The translations under genes and the position numbers were made by a program. Below the pieces are notes generated by a model. That model was not told where the DNA came from. It did no database searches and saw only the letters and a list, made by a program, of their open reading frames with translations. This document shows positions 49,748-62,802 of a stretch of 64,000 nt of DNA, one piece after another (positions within the stretch are counted from its first letter, which is position 1; the number at the start of each line of letters is the position of its first letter). Source of the DNA: Syncephalis fuscata. Its lineage: Eukaryota > Zoopagomycota > Zoopagomycetes > Zoopagales > Piptocephalidaceae. The stretch lies in NCBI GenBank assembly GCA_025786725.1, contig JAHLTZ010000003.1, positions 372,001 through 436,000 on the forward strand, in the 5' to 3' direction.

Positions 49748-50675
49748 ATGGCCGATAACCAATCTGATTTACAGTATCTTTGGGGAGTTATTCCTATAGA
49801 TCCTTCGGGTGAACAATCTGCATGGGATTTTTTTATGCTTCATACAAGCGTGGAGGAAGCACGAGAAAGAGCTCAAGCTTTTTTCCTGCAAGCTTGCATG
49901 ACCACAGTGGTATTTGTAGTGTTTATACGTAATCTTTGGCATGCTTCTATACTTGTATACAAAAAACCTACAAGTGTTGGCAGTTGGTGCTGTTTTCTTC
50001 CCGCCTTGGTAGGCACTATTTCCGGTGCCATGGATATGACCTTGATTATGCCGAATGGACTATCCTGTCGTGTGTGTAATATGACCTATTCGTTTGGTGT
50101 TACACTATCGAGTATGTGTGTTAGTGTTTGTTTGCTGTTACGGCCTACATTATTGTTAATAAGAGCCGTGTATTGCTGGCGGTGGGTATTGCTTTAATAT
50201 TGCCGGTACCTGCCATACTTTGGATGTTTTGGCGCAGAGTCGATCAGTGAATACTGCGGAGAACTCCTGTGCCTACGAATTTCCGTCGTATCTTCCCTGG
50301 TATCGATTGGCGCTCGATGTTTCAATTAATACAGTATTTTCGACTATATTTCTTAATGTGGTGATTAAACAGTATAACAACATGGGTAACAAATGCTGGA
50401 AGAAACTACACTCGGATGGTTTATTCTACCTGCTCTGTGTGGTGCTGTCCAACATATCTTGTGCATTTATCATAGCATTTAAACTTTTTGGCGGCCTTAG
50501 TGAAATAATGTTTTTCTTCGATTGTAAGTACATAAGATAACCATTTAGAACAGCCATTAATATCTATTTAGGGGTGATAACTTCAATGCTACTTATTCAT
50601 CAGCATGAAGGCATGCGGGAAGCTTTTTATTCCTATAATTATTCTTCAGATTCCAACAAACTGCACTACCGCTAA
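49748..50675 (+). CDS. Predicted seven-transmembrane (GPCR-like) protein, two frame slips
   Basis: Unrecognised family. The soluble N-terminus (~45 residues, LQYLWGVIPIDPSGEQSAWD) is followed by seven hydrophobic segments: CMTTVVFVVFI; CCFLPALVGTISGAM; YSFGVTLSSMCVSVCLLL; VLLAVGIALILPVPAILWMF; LALDVSINTVFSTIFLNVV; LFYLLCVVLSNISCAFIIA; and IMFFFDWVITSMLLI after splicing of a 45-nt intron (50525-50569). Cysteines sit in the loops before TM3 and TM5. One base appears missing near 50141 and another near 50246; both repairs extend membrane segments sensibly. The stop is at 50673-50675. The topology resembles small fungal orphan receptors. Ligand and signalling are unknown, and I see no motif proving G-protein coupling. 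Confidence 0.68.
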
Positions 50676-51134
50676 AACAAACTCTAAATAATGATATTTC
50701 GTATAAAAAATATACAACTTTAATTATTTGTTTTGCACGTTAGCGGTAGAATGTAGATTTAAAATATATATTATGTCATTTTATTAAATGTAATATTTAA
50801 ATAATAAACATTAAAAATTGTTTATTTTTTACCACGGTGACAGTGTCAAATATTTTAGTATATTGAATGAAGCAAGCTGTTGATTACTAAAATGTATGTT
50901 TTTATTTCATTGGCATTTTTTAACTTTGTAAATATTAGTTTGATTTCAAATAAACTTTATTAAAACTAAATTAGTAAATGTTTTAGTAACAGTGTCAATT
51001 TTAAACAAGTTTATGCTTTAAAATCTTGTGCATTTATTACTTTATTTACACAATTCATTAACAATTTTGGCTAATTCTATATTAGAGAAAATAGTCATTG
51101 TTTTATAGCGATTGGTAAATCGTAAAATTAGTGC
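50676..51134. other. Convergent spacer, seven-TM gene and FAS1 gene
   Basis: Very AT-rich, with several AATAAA-like signals; nothing else seen. Confidence 0.5.
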
Positions 51135-52165
51135 TTAAAATTTTACTTTTTCGCTAAGCTGTTTACAAGTTATTCCTTCTCCATTCTTAGAAAAACCTTT
51201 TACAATAGGAGTTTCAAGCCATGGATCGAGCAATTGGTCAATGACGTATATGATACCGTTGTTAACGTTAATCGTAGATGCTACAACAACGGCACAGTTA
51301 ACCTGCATACGTTTGGACCCCATATAGACTAAAAGCGATTTGGGATCATTATTAGTGTCAAGAGCGGCTGTTGGTACAAATGATTGTGTATATGATGACC
51401 ATCTACCAAAGTCATAACTATGATCACTGATCAAATGGTAGGCCAACATATGTTCTAAATAGCCTTGTCCTTCTTTAGTTTTTGCCCGTTCCTCCCAGCT
51501 ATCGGCTAATTGGAATTTACTGTTAACAGGAACAAATATCTAAACAACACAATGTTAATGTCAATCTAATGTGTATAATAATAATAACAGTAGAGTAATA
51601 AAAGAAAAAGTACTTACCGTGCATCGTTGTGCCTTATTACTAAGGTATTTTTTAAACATGCTCGATGTATTGATTATTTTTGCAAAATTGCTCAAGTTTT
51701 GCACATTGCTCAATACATCCATAATAGTAAGATTGCTGTAGGTCTTGTTCTCTGATAACTCAAAGCCAGGCATTAAGCTAAGCGGAGGATAGCTTCCAGG
51801 AAGCTTGTTAGGCAGTATACCTTTTCAATAAGAGGTGGTACTGAATTTCTTTTTACTTCATTTTGTGGCGTTGTTCTGGTTTGTGCTGTTGCATTAGCTT
51901 GTGTTGTTGTTTTAACTTGTGGCTCTGCTCCAGTTTGTGGTCCTACTTTGGTTTGCGCCGTTGTTTCAGTTCGCGTCATTGTTGTGGCTTGTGGGCCTGT
52001 TCCAGCTTGTGCTGCTGCATTGGCTTGTGCTGTTGCTTCAATTTGCGGTTTAGCAAACGCTAAGCTGTACATGAAAACTGCTAAAAGCTGATATAAAACT
52101 ATCAGCTTTAACATATTCTTAATCTTTAAATGACGCAACATTGAATGAATATGCAATTTAAACAT
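51135..52165 (-). CDS. Secreted fasciclin (FAS1) domain protein, one frame slip
   Basis: The likely start is at 52165, or the Met about 17 codons later that better begins the signal peptide (M-L-K-L-I-V-L...S-L-A-F-A). An imperfect Ala/Gln/Thr repeat region (~residues 42-100, AQT-x-PQ type) follows. Then one FAS1 domain: TIMDVLSNVQNLSNFAKII, a phase-0 intron near 51541-51617, IFVPVNSKFQLADSW, and the closing INVNNGIIYVIDQLLDP. FAS1 domains are extracellular adhesion modules. One A is missing in the run at 51822-51825 (plus strand), between L-I-E-K and G-I-L-P-N-K. The protein ends at 51135. Adhesion or cell-wall association is inferred. Confidence 0.82.
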
Positions 52166-53130
52166 ATAAATTGTGCTAAAATAGCTGACTATCTTAATAC
52201 GATACCAGCTTTGGCTTTGAAGATGCTAGAAATGCTAGAGAAATGCAATGGAAATGTCAAAGATACTTTGCAACAATAATGAGAAGAAAAGCTTTGTCAA
52301 ATTATAGCTGCCATGCTAGCCAGGACTTTGCTGCTGTTTATTCAATAGCAAAGGACCAAAGGATTGTATTTATTGGCTACAGCGTTTATCAATAGCCATT
52401 AAATCATACTATAATTTAATGGTCAAATGACTAGCATTTACATACTTGAACTACGCATTCTTTCTATTGAACATGATGATGGATGGTGAATGGCATTAAA
52501 GTTTAAAATGTTTATCATTATAAATTTATTATTGAGTATGCATATACCTTCTATCCACCTATCGTTAACAGTGTATGCTTATACTACTATATATCATTAT
52601 ATGACATACTAGGCACATTTTATTCTATATCATTTCATTTGGCTTCAAACTATTCTAAACTAGTAATAAATTGTTTAGTATTAGTGTGTTGAAAATAATA
52701 TAAATAAATCATTGCTATTATTGTTAAAATGGACACTATCATCATAGCTGTATTAAATGTAACTAACTGTGATGTGTTAATATCTGTAAAAAACTATTAT
52801 ATTGAATTAATAACGTTGTAGCCATTGCAAGTGGGCTTCTAAAAGGAAGACCAAGATTGAATCACTTTCTGTTTATCAATTTGCATTTGATCAACTCGTC
52901 TTGATTTTTTCATAGTGGGCGCGTCGTTATTCCACAAGTGCCATCCAAGTTGTAAACAGCACTCGCTTATACACGCTTTTCACTCCTGCAGTATTTTAGT
53001 TACTTTTTACCTGCAAGCGTCGGTTACTTTGTCGATCTGTTCTCTAGTCCAGTTTGGCACTAATTGTGCCGACTCTCTTGCTCCTCTGGGTGCTTGATTC
53101 CCTGGGGTAATTAAAAGTGTGTAGATCCAT
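52166..53130. other. Divergent spacer, FAS1 gene and RNA14
   Basis: No gene supported. It must contain both promoters. Confidence 0.5.
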
Positions 53131-56100
53131 ATGCTTGAACAGAACATAGAAATTACGATGGATCCAATCGACTCGTCTACCGCCCAGGCTGGTGCAGACA
53201 GCGAGGTGACAACGGTCAGCAATGATGTCAACTCTGCTACCACGACTACTCCCGCGACAACAATGCCAGCATCGGAAACAACTATAACTACAGTGGCCGG
53301 CAATACTGATTCAACGATGAGCACGGCAGCTGAAGAGACGACAACTAACACTGAGCCACGGCCTTCAAGTCTAATAGGCACGGAACGCTCTGCGCAGATA
53401 GAGGCTCGCCTTGCCAAAGATCCATACGACACTGATGCTTGGCAAATGCTGCTATCTGAAGCGCAAAACGCCGGTACCGAGGAGCAAACTCGTGATGCAT
53501 TTGATCGCTTTTTGGAACAATTTCCAACATCGGTAAGTTTTATTATGTGTGCTAGCTGGCTAGCTACATCAAATGCTAATCCACAATAATTACCAGGGCC
53601 GTCATTGGGCATTATATGTCGAGTTTGAGCTGCGTAATCGACGTACCGATCTTGCAGAAGCTATTTTTGCACGCTCTTTGCGCGAAGTGCTTTCAGTCGA
53701 CTTGTGGAAATCTTATTTAGCCTATGTGCGACACAACAATGAACACGGTGGCGAAGAAGGCCGCAGCATTGTTATTAAAGCATATGAGACTGCTTTGCAG
53801 TATATTGGTGTAGATAAAGACGCCGGCAATATTTGGAACGATTATATTGCTTTTATTAAAGCAGGAGAGGTAAATAAAATGCTTATTCATGGTTTATCAA
53901 TACTTATTCATTCAACGACTACAGACAAGCTCCACCTATGAAGAACAGCAAAAGATGGATGCCATGCGCCGTGCATACAGACGTGTGATTGCAATCCCTG
54001 TTACAAATATTGAGTCACTTTGGCGTGACTATGATGCATTTGAAAATAATTTGAGTCGCATGACGGTAATGCATATAATTGATATTGGAATAGTTTGCTA
54101 ACTATCTAGTATATAGGCAAAAAAGTTTCTTGCTGAACAATCGCCAATTTATATGACGGCACGAACAGCAGCTCGAGAGCTTAAACAAATGTCTGAATCA
54201 TTACAACGCAGTGCACTACCATGTCCACCACGTTGGACCGAGAAAGAAATGAATCAGGTATATCTAACAAATACTGCACTACAAACATGCACACACACAC
54301 ACATATATATATATTAATACAAGACTTTAGATGACAGCATGGCGTCGCTACTTGGACTGGGAAAAGTCGGATCCGTTAAAGATTGAGGACACAGCCACAC
54401 GCTATGCACGTATTAGTTTTGCCTACAAACAAGCTATGATGACTTTGCGATTCTATCCAGAAATATGGTTTGTTACCATAGGCTATTTGATAGCAGCATT
54501 TACTAACCACCCACCCATTAACTAGGTTCCAAGCAGCGTTATTTGCAATTGATAATCATCGAAATGAAGAGGCTATTCATATTCTTAAAACTGCCATTGA
54601 TATCATGCCCAGTAGTTTTCTAATGCATTTTACTTTGGCAGAGATTTATGAAGAGAAGAAACAAATTACCGAAGCCCGTGCACTTTATGAGGCATTTATA
54701 GAGCATTTATCTGCAGATATTGCAAAAATGAACGAATCAATGATAGCAGAAATAAAGGCATTTGAAGCAGCAGCAAGTGATACTGCTTCAGAAATGGCTG
54801 CTGCACTTACTGCAACCGATGGATTTGGTGAGACAGACGGCGAGGAACGAGAGGAGGCACGTCGAATAGTTCGAGAACAGGAAAAAGCCAAAGAAGAAAT
54901 AAAACAACGTTGGCAAAAGCGTATAGATGAAGCAAAGCGCGGCTACACTCTAGCAGCCATTATGATGATGCGTTTTGTACGACGAGCTGAGGCAAGTATA
55001 TATTAAACACAATATAACTAAAATAATTAATCATACAATATAATCTAAAGGGTATCAAGGTAGCCCGTCAAGTATTTAGTAGAACACGTAAATCACCCTA
55101 TATCACCTATCATTTATTTGTAGCTTCAGGTAAATAGATTGGATTAAATTAAACAACAATAAGCATAGCAATATCATTTATTTATATATATTATAATATT
55201 TATTAGCATTAATGGAATATTATTGCAGTAAAGAAGCCGGAATTGCTGGTCGAGTATTTGAACTAGGATTGAAGTCTTTTAATGATCCTGATTACATACG
55301 GGAATATCTCGACTATCTTATTCGTACCAACGACAATAATAGTAAGTGTTGTTTTAATTCTATTACATACGATGAACCAACCATTAACCTTTAATGTAGA
55401 TGCACGTGCTTTATTCGAACGCACCATTAATACAATGCCCGTGGAACGAGCTCAAGATGTTTGGAGACTATTCCTCGACTATACTTGTGATTATGGCGAA
55501 CTAACAAGTGCCAAAGAAGTAGAGCAGCGTTATTTGACCGCCTATCCTAATGGTAACTATAATACTATACGATAGTAATATGCTATAATGCCATAATAAC
55601 ATAATGATAATCATTCTAGCTACCGCATTTGATGTATTTGGAAAGCGATACACATTTATGGACTTGACTTATACCATATCTGAGACAGGTGGTAAGCATT
55701 TGCAGTATATTTATATTCGATTACAAACCATATGATGATAGTCAATAATTACTCTGGATCATCGAGTGCCCATGCCAATACCGCATTGGGCGGTGCTGGA
55801 CAATCAACAGATAGAAGTAGTGGTGTTGGTGGGGTAGCTGGTACTGGGACCGGCATAGGTACAACATCTCGTTCAGTCATTATGTCTCATGGTGCCGGTA
55901 CTGGTGGTACTGGTGGAGGTATTGGTGTTAGCGGAGGAGGTGAAATTGAAAATGTTCTATTACAACCTGTCAATCGAGATAAATATCCACGACCTGATTT
56001 TAAACAATGGGAAACTTATCGCGCACCATTAATACCTGTTATGCCATCTAATCCCAATCATCCATTTAATAGTGGTGTATCAGGTCCTGGTGGACATCAT

Positions 56101-57089
56101 CGACCATCTAATACCACTGGTGGAACAGCCACAAATGCTTCAAACGTTACTAGTAGCGGTGTTGCTAGTAATAGTGCTATTAATATGGTATCGGCAACAT
56201 TACCATCACACGCCACAGGCACCGGCAGTCCATTGACAGTAGCCGCAGCATCGGCCACTGGAGGGGCAGCATCTACAGTAGCATCACACGGTGTTGTTAG
56301 TGGTGGCCATCCTTATCATACACATCATACACACCCACGTCAATTTGGATGGGGAGGCAATACACCATTACCTGATGCTATTATGAATCTATTACAAACA
56401 CTACCACCGGCTATACACTATAATGGTAAGTTATTATCTAATAAATCTATATGTTTATTTAATTAACTAATTGTTTAATAGGTCCTAAAATAAGTGTAGG
56501 GGAAGTATTAACGCTATTAAACGCAGCTAGTCTACCATCTAGTGCAGCATCAGTCACTGGACACGATACAATGCCTACCGAACATTATAATCCATCGGCA
56601 CCCTCTTCATCTTCAGGTCTATGGTCTAATCAAAACACCGGCCATATGAGTAATGGTGGTGGTGGTGGTCATCGACCATTATTCTCAGGACATCATTCTA
56701 TGGTAAGTTGTAATATAATAGAATAACATTAGACAGCAATAATAACTATAACAATCAATAGGAACCACATGGTCGAGGTGTCAATACAGCCAACACACAT
56801 TATCATCCCTCTGTCCCATCATCGTCTACTATTCAGACACAACAACAACAACAACAACAGCCACCACAAGTACAACAACAACAACAACAGCAGCAGCAGC
56901 AATCATCACGTTATCCACCCCCTATGGATCGACGCCGTGACTATGACCATGGTCCAGGCAAGTCATTGTAATAATTTATGTCAAAACACTAACATTATAT
57001 ATATAGGTGGCTATCGAGGACCAGGTAGTGGAGGATCACATCCACATCATAATCGACCCATGAAACGATACCGTGAAAACGAATACTAA
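53131..57089 (+). CDS. RNA14: RNA14/CstF77, mRNA 3'-end cleavage factor subunit
   Basis: HAT-repeat scaffold of cleavage factor IA, binding Rna15 and the polyadenylation machinery in the nucleus. Start at 53131, or 53158 (M-D-P-I-D-S). A Thr/Ser-rich leader precedes ERSAQIEARLAKDPYDTDAW, then HAT repeats (GRHWALYVEFELRNR, IWNDYIAFIKAG, SLWRDYDAFEN, TAWRRYLDWEKSDPL, DVWRLFLDYTCDYGEL). The C-terminal part is Gly/Ser/Thr-rich with RPDFKQWETYRAP and PDAIMNLLQTLPPA, typical of the Rna14 tail; Gln- and Arg-rich ends follow. About ten short introns. The last (56958-57006, 49 nt) is GC-AG with gcaagt. No frame slip noticed. It converges on UTP4 with a 165-bp gap. Confidence 0.92.
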
Positions 57090-57196
57090 TTCTTTTGTTA
57101 TAGCATTATAAAATATAATTAAAAAGTAGGAAAGAAAATAAATGATTATTTCTAGTTTTTTTTATTTAAATCATGCCTATAAGATACTGTCAAGAG

Positions 57197-57226
57197 TGAA
57201 AGAGAGAGAGTGTGTGTGTGTGTGTA
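57197..57226. repeat. GA/GT dinucleotide repeat in the RNA14-UTP4 spacer
   Basis: A run of GA followed by GT dinucleotides lies between the convergent 3' ends of RNA14 and UTP4. Confidence 0.85.
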
Positions 57227-57254
57227 CTTTTATGGGAATAGATTCATTTAAAGA

Positions 57255-60200
57255 TTATGTACCATAAGTAGGAGCATAGAAAGAGGCAGGTAATTGTTGT
57301 AGAATATGATGAAGTGGTCTCTCCACCACCATCATTTGATGATGTCCCACCATCGATACATTCAATAAAGGTTGATAACGTAATACGATAGCTAATGGAT
57401 TAGATTTAGATTTAGATGAATTGGTATTAGTAGACACTATTTCCATATCAGATATTAATGAGTTATCCTCTGATACATTCTCTTCTTCTTCCTTTTGTTG
57501 TTGACGACGACGTTTAACCACGACAACTGATGCACGTCCCTTATGTTTTCCATTCTTTTTAGTAATATGATCGTTATTAACCATCGTTATATCTTGTGAT
57601 GTACTTCTATCGTCCATATAGACTCTACCAATAAATTGATTACCCCATAGAATAATAAGATTTGGATCTTGTGGATCAAACAATACACCTAAAATATGAT
57701 CCCTTGAATGACGGAATGCTTTGGGTAGTTGCGACAGTATTGATGTTGATGAAGGTGTATCAGTACTCTGTGTACTGTTGCCTGTTAAGAGTCGTTGTGA
57801 TTCCACATCATAGATATGCACTTCATGATTGGCCAGAGTAATGAATAGACGACGGGCATCTGGATGGAATGTCAAATGAGTGTGCACTGACATAAATACA
57901 GGTAAAATGCCATGGTACTATATCCGTTATATTATATTAATGTCAACACTATTACCAATAGATGCCACTTACTTTAAGGGTATCCAAGTGATAAATATGA
58001 ATATGATTAGACACATCACCAATCACTGCCCATTGTCCATCAGAACTGACGATTAATGATCGAATAGTGACATGTTGATTATTGTTGTTACTATGTTTAG
58101 TAGTCTTTGGTGTAGGTAGTGGTTTAATAGTTAGGGGGAACTGATGTGATGACCATTGAGTTAAATCAACTACGGCCAATTCATAATCAGGTGTGGCCAC
58201 TAGTAATTTACTATTATCTGGACTGAACACTAATTGATGGGCACCTCTTGATACTTCATTCCATGTTGATGGTAGACGCATTTTTTTAGCAATCCATCGA
58301 TCATTAATAGTAGGCTATATTACACAATCATTAGTATTTACTCTTTATGAGTATTCGTGACTTACATGTGGTAGAATGCGGAATAGTTTTACTTGTTCAA
58401 GTGTGGCCACAGCCATCCATTGGCCATCTTGAGAAAGAGAACTGGCTATTAAATTCTCCATATCCTAGTAATAGATTATTTGTTAGTATTCTATTCTATA
58501 TACTAATAATTGTATAGTCATTCTTACCTGTAACTGGATTTCTAATAGCAATCGATAGGATTCTTTAAGAAAGAGTGGATCACCAAGTGCATGGTTACTA
58601 TTGGCATTGCTGCCTTTATCTACTGCAGCTGATACATCCACAGGTGCACGCTGTCCTAGCTGCCATAATCGTACACTATGATCAAACCGTGATAGTAGCC
58701 ATTGTCGTTCAGTCGATACATCGACAAGTGGGGTCATTGGATTAAGTGGCAAGTATTGTTTACGATCAGTAGAGAATGAACTATGTCGACAAACTACCAA
58801 TTGAACGCCAATACCGCCTGATACAACTGAATTGATAGACGGAAGAGTGGATACATCAAGGCCACGTACATCATGTGAATGGGGTCGATTAGATGAAGCC
58901 AGGATCCATTTTGTAGAGGATTCATTATTGGATGATTCACGACGTGTATCTTGACGTGTATTGACACGTGTATATTGATTGATTTTACGATCCACACCCG
59001 ATGAATAAATAACACCATTCTATTAATAGACATTCATTAGTAATCATTTAATATGAATACATGGCTTAACGTACCTCTGCTGCTGCTAGACAAAGTACAT
59101 CAGCTTTGTGATAATCTAATAGAAACTTGACAGTGCCCATTTCACTATTCCATAATTGTACTCGTCCTAACGAATCACCACTGACAATGGTATCATCCCT
59201 ATAAATAGTACAATCGATTGAGTATTAATTAGTATAAATACTGATATCGTCTATATAGTATTAATAGTATATACACTTACTCTAACATTAGTACAGCCCA
59301 GACCATAGTTTGTACTTTGCCCTCTTTGCCTACAGTCATACGTAAAGATATTCTGCCTATTTTCATATTAATTACTATCAACTACTTATTTATTAATAAA
59401 GATACTTACCAGTAGAAATATCCCATTTACGAATAGCACTATCGGCTGATCCTGTAACAAGATAGCGACCATCTTTGCTCCAGGCCATTGAAAGAATACG
59501 AGCTATTATTTATTATTTAGCTGATTAATTAATGGTTGTTCTATTAAATAAGCTGGTATATTGTACCTTTTGTAGGTTCGAAACTACGTAGATAAGCAAA
59601 TTCACCATCAGCAATATCAAATAGACGAACACAGCCATCTTCACAGCCAGCAGCTAGTATAGTTTGTTGCGGATTAACTGCAATACACCATACAGCACCA
59701 CCCATAGAGTCCAAACGGGCCTATTTAATTGGTTAGTAAATATTTACAACTATTAAACTATTTATTTCACTAATGATATTTACCTTGGGCCGTAGAGTAT
59801 CAAGGTCCCATTCTGTTACTAAAGCATTAAGACCGGCTGAGAATAGACGAGGTGGTGTACGTATAAGCTGCTTCTTTTGCTCGGCTATATCTTCTGGTGC
59901 GTCTGCTTCATCTTCAACTGGTATCACTTGATGTGCCCATGCTAGTGTTTCTAGCGCTTCATTAGCACCACCAGGAATTGTCTATTGTAAAAGTAAAAGT
60001 AAAAGTATAAAATATCAGTAAAGTTGCCATAGAGAATAGAGGTTAAAGCATATAGATAGATAGATAGATGGATAGTATATAAAAGAGAGTTACTCGTGTT
60101 TACCTTAGTAATAGCCAGCGGCTAGCCGGATCCCAGATCTCAATATCGCCATTGGCCCGACCACACGCCAAATAGACGCGTCGGTAGGTAGACGGCGAGA

Positions 60201-60261
60201 ATATTACTGCACTAATGGCAGCTGGCGTGTAATTCACGAATCTACACCGATGCAACTCCAT
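57255..60261 (-). CDS. UTP4: UTP4/cirhin, SSU processome WD40 protein
   Basis: A t-UTP subunit of the small-subunit processome with two WD40 propellers, needed for pre-rRNA transcription and 18S processing in the nucleolus. It starts M-E-L-H-R-C-R-F-V-N-Y-T-P at 60261, a typical Utp4 opening. Propeller 1 includes YLACGRANGDIEIWDPASR, RLFSAGLNALVTEWDLDTL, GCEDGCVRLFDIADG, YLVTGSADSAIRKWDISTG and TIVSGDSLGRVQLWNSEMG. Propeller 2 and an acidic/basic insert (VVVKRRRQQQKEEEE) precede the closing L-P-A-S-F-Y-A-P-T-Y-G-T. Multiple short introns. At intron 1 (about 59983-60113) the donor leaves two bases while the exon-2 frame needs a third, so one base may be missing at the junction. Confidence 0.9.
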
Positions 60262-60535
60262 GACACAATAGCAACAATAAATAACTACGGTGTTAAAATA
60301 TTGTACGTTAATACGAAAGAAGTTGAAGGTGGAGAATGTTTTTTCTTTTTTTTTCTTTTTATGATTTCGTTTTTATCATATCGCACACTTGTCTATTTCA
60401 GTGTATTAATACGTAATATGACAGCAATTAAATTTACTTTTACATAATTACATAATTAACTATTAGTTGATTATTTATTAACTCAAATAAAGGAAAGATG
60501 TGAATAGACGCAGTAGAGTGTATTATTGGCAAAAA

Positions 60536-62802
60536 TTAAAATAGATTCAATGCAAGTCCTAAAGAAGATAGTAGTCCATTGGTTGGTTTAGCGGCCAGTG
60601 TGTCTGCATCTGTATCTGTACTAGTGCCGACACTGCTTGCTAAAGTATCTACTATCTCGTTTTTGCTTTCATTTTTTATATTATTTGGTGAATCGAGTCC
60701 AGGAATAAGCGTATCAACTGTGTTACTTAGTGTTTTGCCTGCATCATTAATAGTATCCCCTACAATGGGCATATTCTTTGTAACATCTTCGACAATAGTT
60801 AGTGTTTCTTTTGTCACATCACCTAGTAGTTTTACAGGGGCGAGTAAATCGCCCGAACGTATACGCTCTACTAAACTGGATGGCGATAGATAACCAGTGA
60901 GCTGATTGACATCATTGATAACACGTCGTAGTTTGGCTTCTTCCTTGCGTACACGGTTCGCCGAAAGCTTATTCATCTTGATCCACCAGTCAGGTAACGG
61001 TCGTGGCTGTCGAAGACCAACTAGATTATCGCGATCGGTGGCTTGAATGTTTATTTGTTTTTTTGTATTGCTTGCTTTTTGATTAGCAATAGCTGTTAAT
61101 TGGTCGATTGATAATAAATGACTATCCATTAGTGCAGTGCCACTGTTGTTAGTACTGTTACTATTATTATTATTATAAGCAGCAGTAGCAGCAGCAGTAT
61201 CAGATGGTGTTGAGCGACGTACAAGTCGCACTTCATCCAATTCGGCTAATAAATCATCGTCATTTTCTACATCATCGGTCTCGGCTGTATTCCTGCTTTC
61301 AAATGGCTGGCGATTACTAGGGAAAAAGTCATTGTCATTTCGCTGGTCGTTAGAACGGCGGTTCGTATTTTCTTCATTGTGATTATTATTCATATTTGGT
61401 TCGTCCCAAAAGTCTAGACTTTCTGGTATTGATCGGCTAGAGAAGTTGCGGATTGGTCCACGCGGTCTATTAAACATAGAGCGCATATTTGATCGTGGCG
61501 GTCTTTCTGACATTATTGATTCGTTGGGCATGGTCAAACTTGGTGGCAGAGATCGTTCAAAGTTGCCTACACGCGGGCTAGAGAGGCGGCCACCTGGTGT
61601 TGGACGACCAGGAACCCAAGTGCCGGGAAGTACGGGCCGTCTACCTGAACGAAGCGATGGCGGAAGCGGTACGCTGTTTCTTGAACCGTGCATCGAGTCA
61701 TTTGGCGAAAAGCGGAATGGCGGTGTTGAAGTGCCCGACGAGGAACGTGGCGTTGTAATAATGCCAAGTAATCGTCGTCGAGCCGAAGCAATCGAGTCAT
61801 CGTAACTGCCAGTGTCATAATTGTAGCACAATACGCGATGATTTAATACGGCTCGTACAGGTAGACCCCAAGGTGACATTCGATCATTGGGCAATGCCTC
61901 ACGATCATTGTCATCGTCGTGGCCGCCATACATAGCCAATCGGACTTCTGGACGAGCAATTTGCCAATCGGCCCACATCTTATCCATAAAAGAATGGTGT
62001 ACCCAAAACAGTGGACTATTATGGTGTTAGCTTAGAAATAAGGTGTTGCTGTTCATTGCGACTTACTCATTTGGGCTTGTCATGCTGCCCATATCGCCGC
62101 CAATGCCCATGTGGACAACGCCATGGGGTGGTCCTTCCATTGAGTTCCAGAATCCTTCAAACGTATTCTCATCCTGTTGAATGCTTAACAATGCTTCGGG
62201 GGCATAAAGTGCAGCAATATCGGCCTTTTCGTTAAATGATCGCTGTAAGCAGCGACGTTCTGGCACAAATACCGACCAGTTGGCAAATCGGCCATTGGAT
62301 ACACAATTGTCATCGCCTTCGCCGTTACCACCGTACATTTCATCACTGAAAATAGGTGACTGTTCTGGTGATTGTGAATCAAGTGACCAATCCTATACAA
62401 ATATGATATTATTGTTATTATTGCTATTGGTTATGTAACAAAGCATTTTCTTACCCAATAAGGAAGTGAAACGCTAGAATCCACTCTTTGTAGAGCAAGT
62501 TCAAAATCACGAATAAATTTACGATGCCATGGCAGAAAACTTGGGACGCCATGGGCAATATCCGTGTTGTCTAAGTGTACCTGTACAAAACGGTCATAGA
62601 TCGATAGATCGCCATCTCGACGACGTTTTAGCTCAAGAACCGCGTTGAAAAATCGATCCTGGTCACCACGAGATAGCTTGCGAATCTCTCGTCGAATACT
62701 AGGACGCATACACGTTTGCGCGTCGACTTGTGACGAAATGATTGTGGCCATCAGTAGGCACACGGACGCAAGTCGTCCAAACCACTGCAAATCACTCAGC
62801 AT
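60536..62802 (-). CDS. Secreted tyrosinase 4 (two introns, long C-terminal insert)
   Basis: Starts at 62802 with a signal peptide (to about residue 28, ...S-Q-V-D-A-Q-T-C). CuA: VQVHLDNTDIAHGVPSFLPW then HRKF; after intron 1 (about 62393-62453) DWSLDSQSPEQSP; CuB: PHGVVHMGIGGDMGSMTSPN, intron 2 (about 62014-62068), DPLFWVHHSFMDKMWADW. The C-terminal region carries a Pro/Arg/Ser-rich, then acidic and Asn-rich insert (about 61750-61130) before the shared DWWIKMNKLSANRVR and TGYLSPSSL motifs. No frame slip. It is the only one of the four tyrosinases with introns, so it may be the oldest, or the others may derive from an intron-less copy (inference). Confidence 0.94.

Noticed and set aside
53007-53612. 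201-codon minus-strand open frame
   Set aside because: It lies antisense to the repetitive N-terminal part of RNA14 and has no family features; shadow frame.
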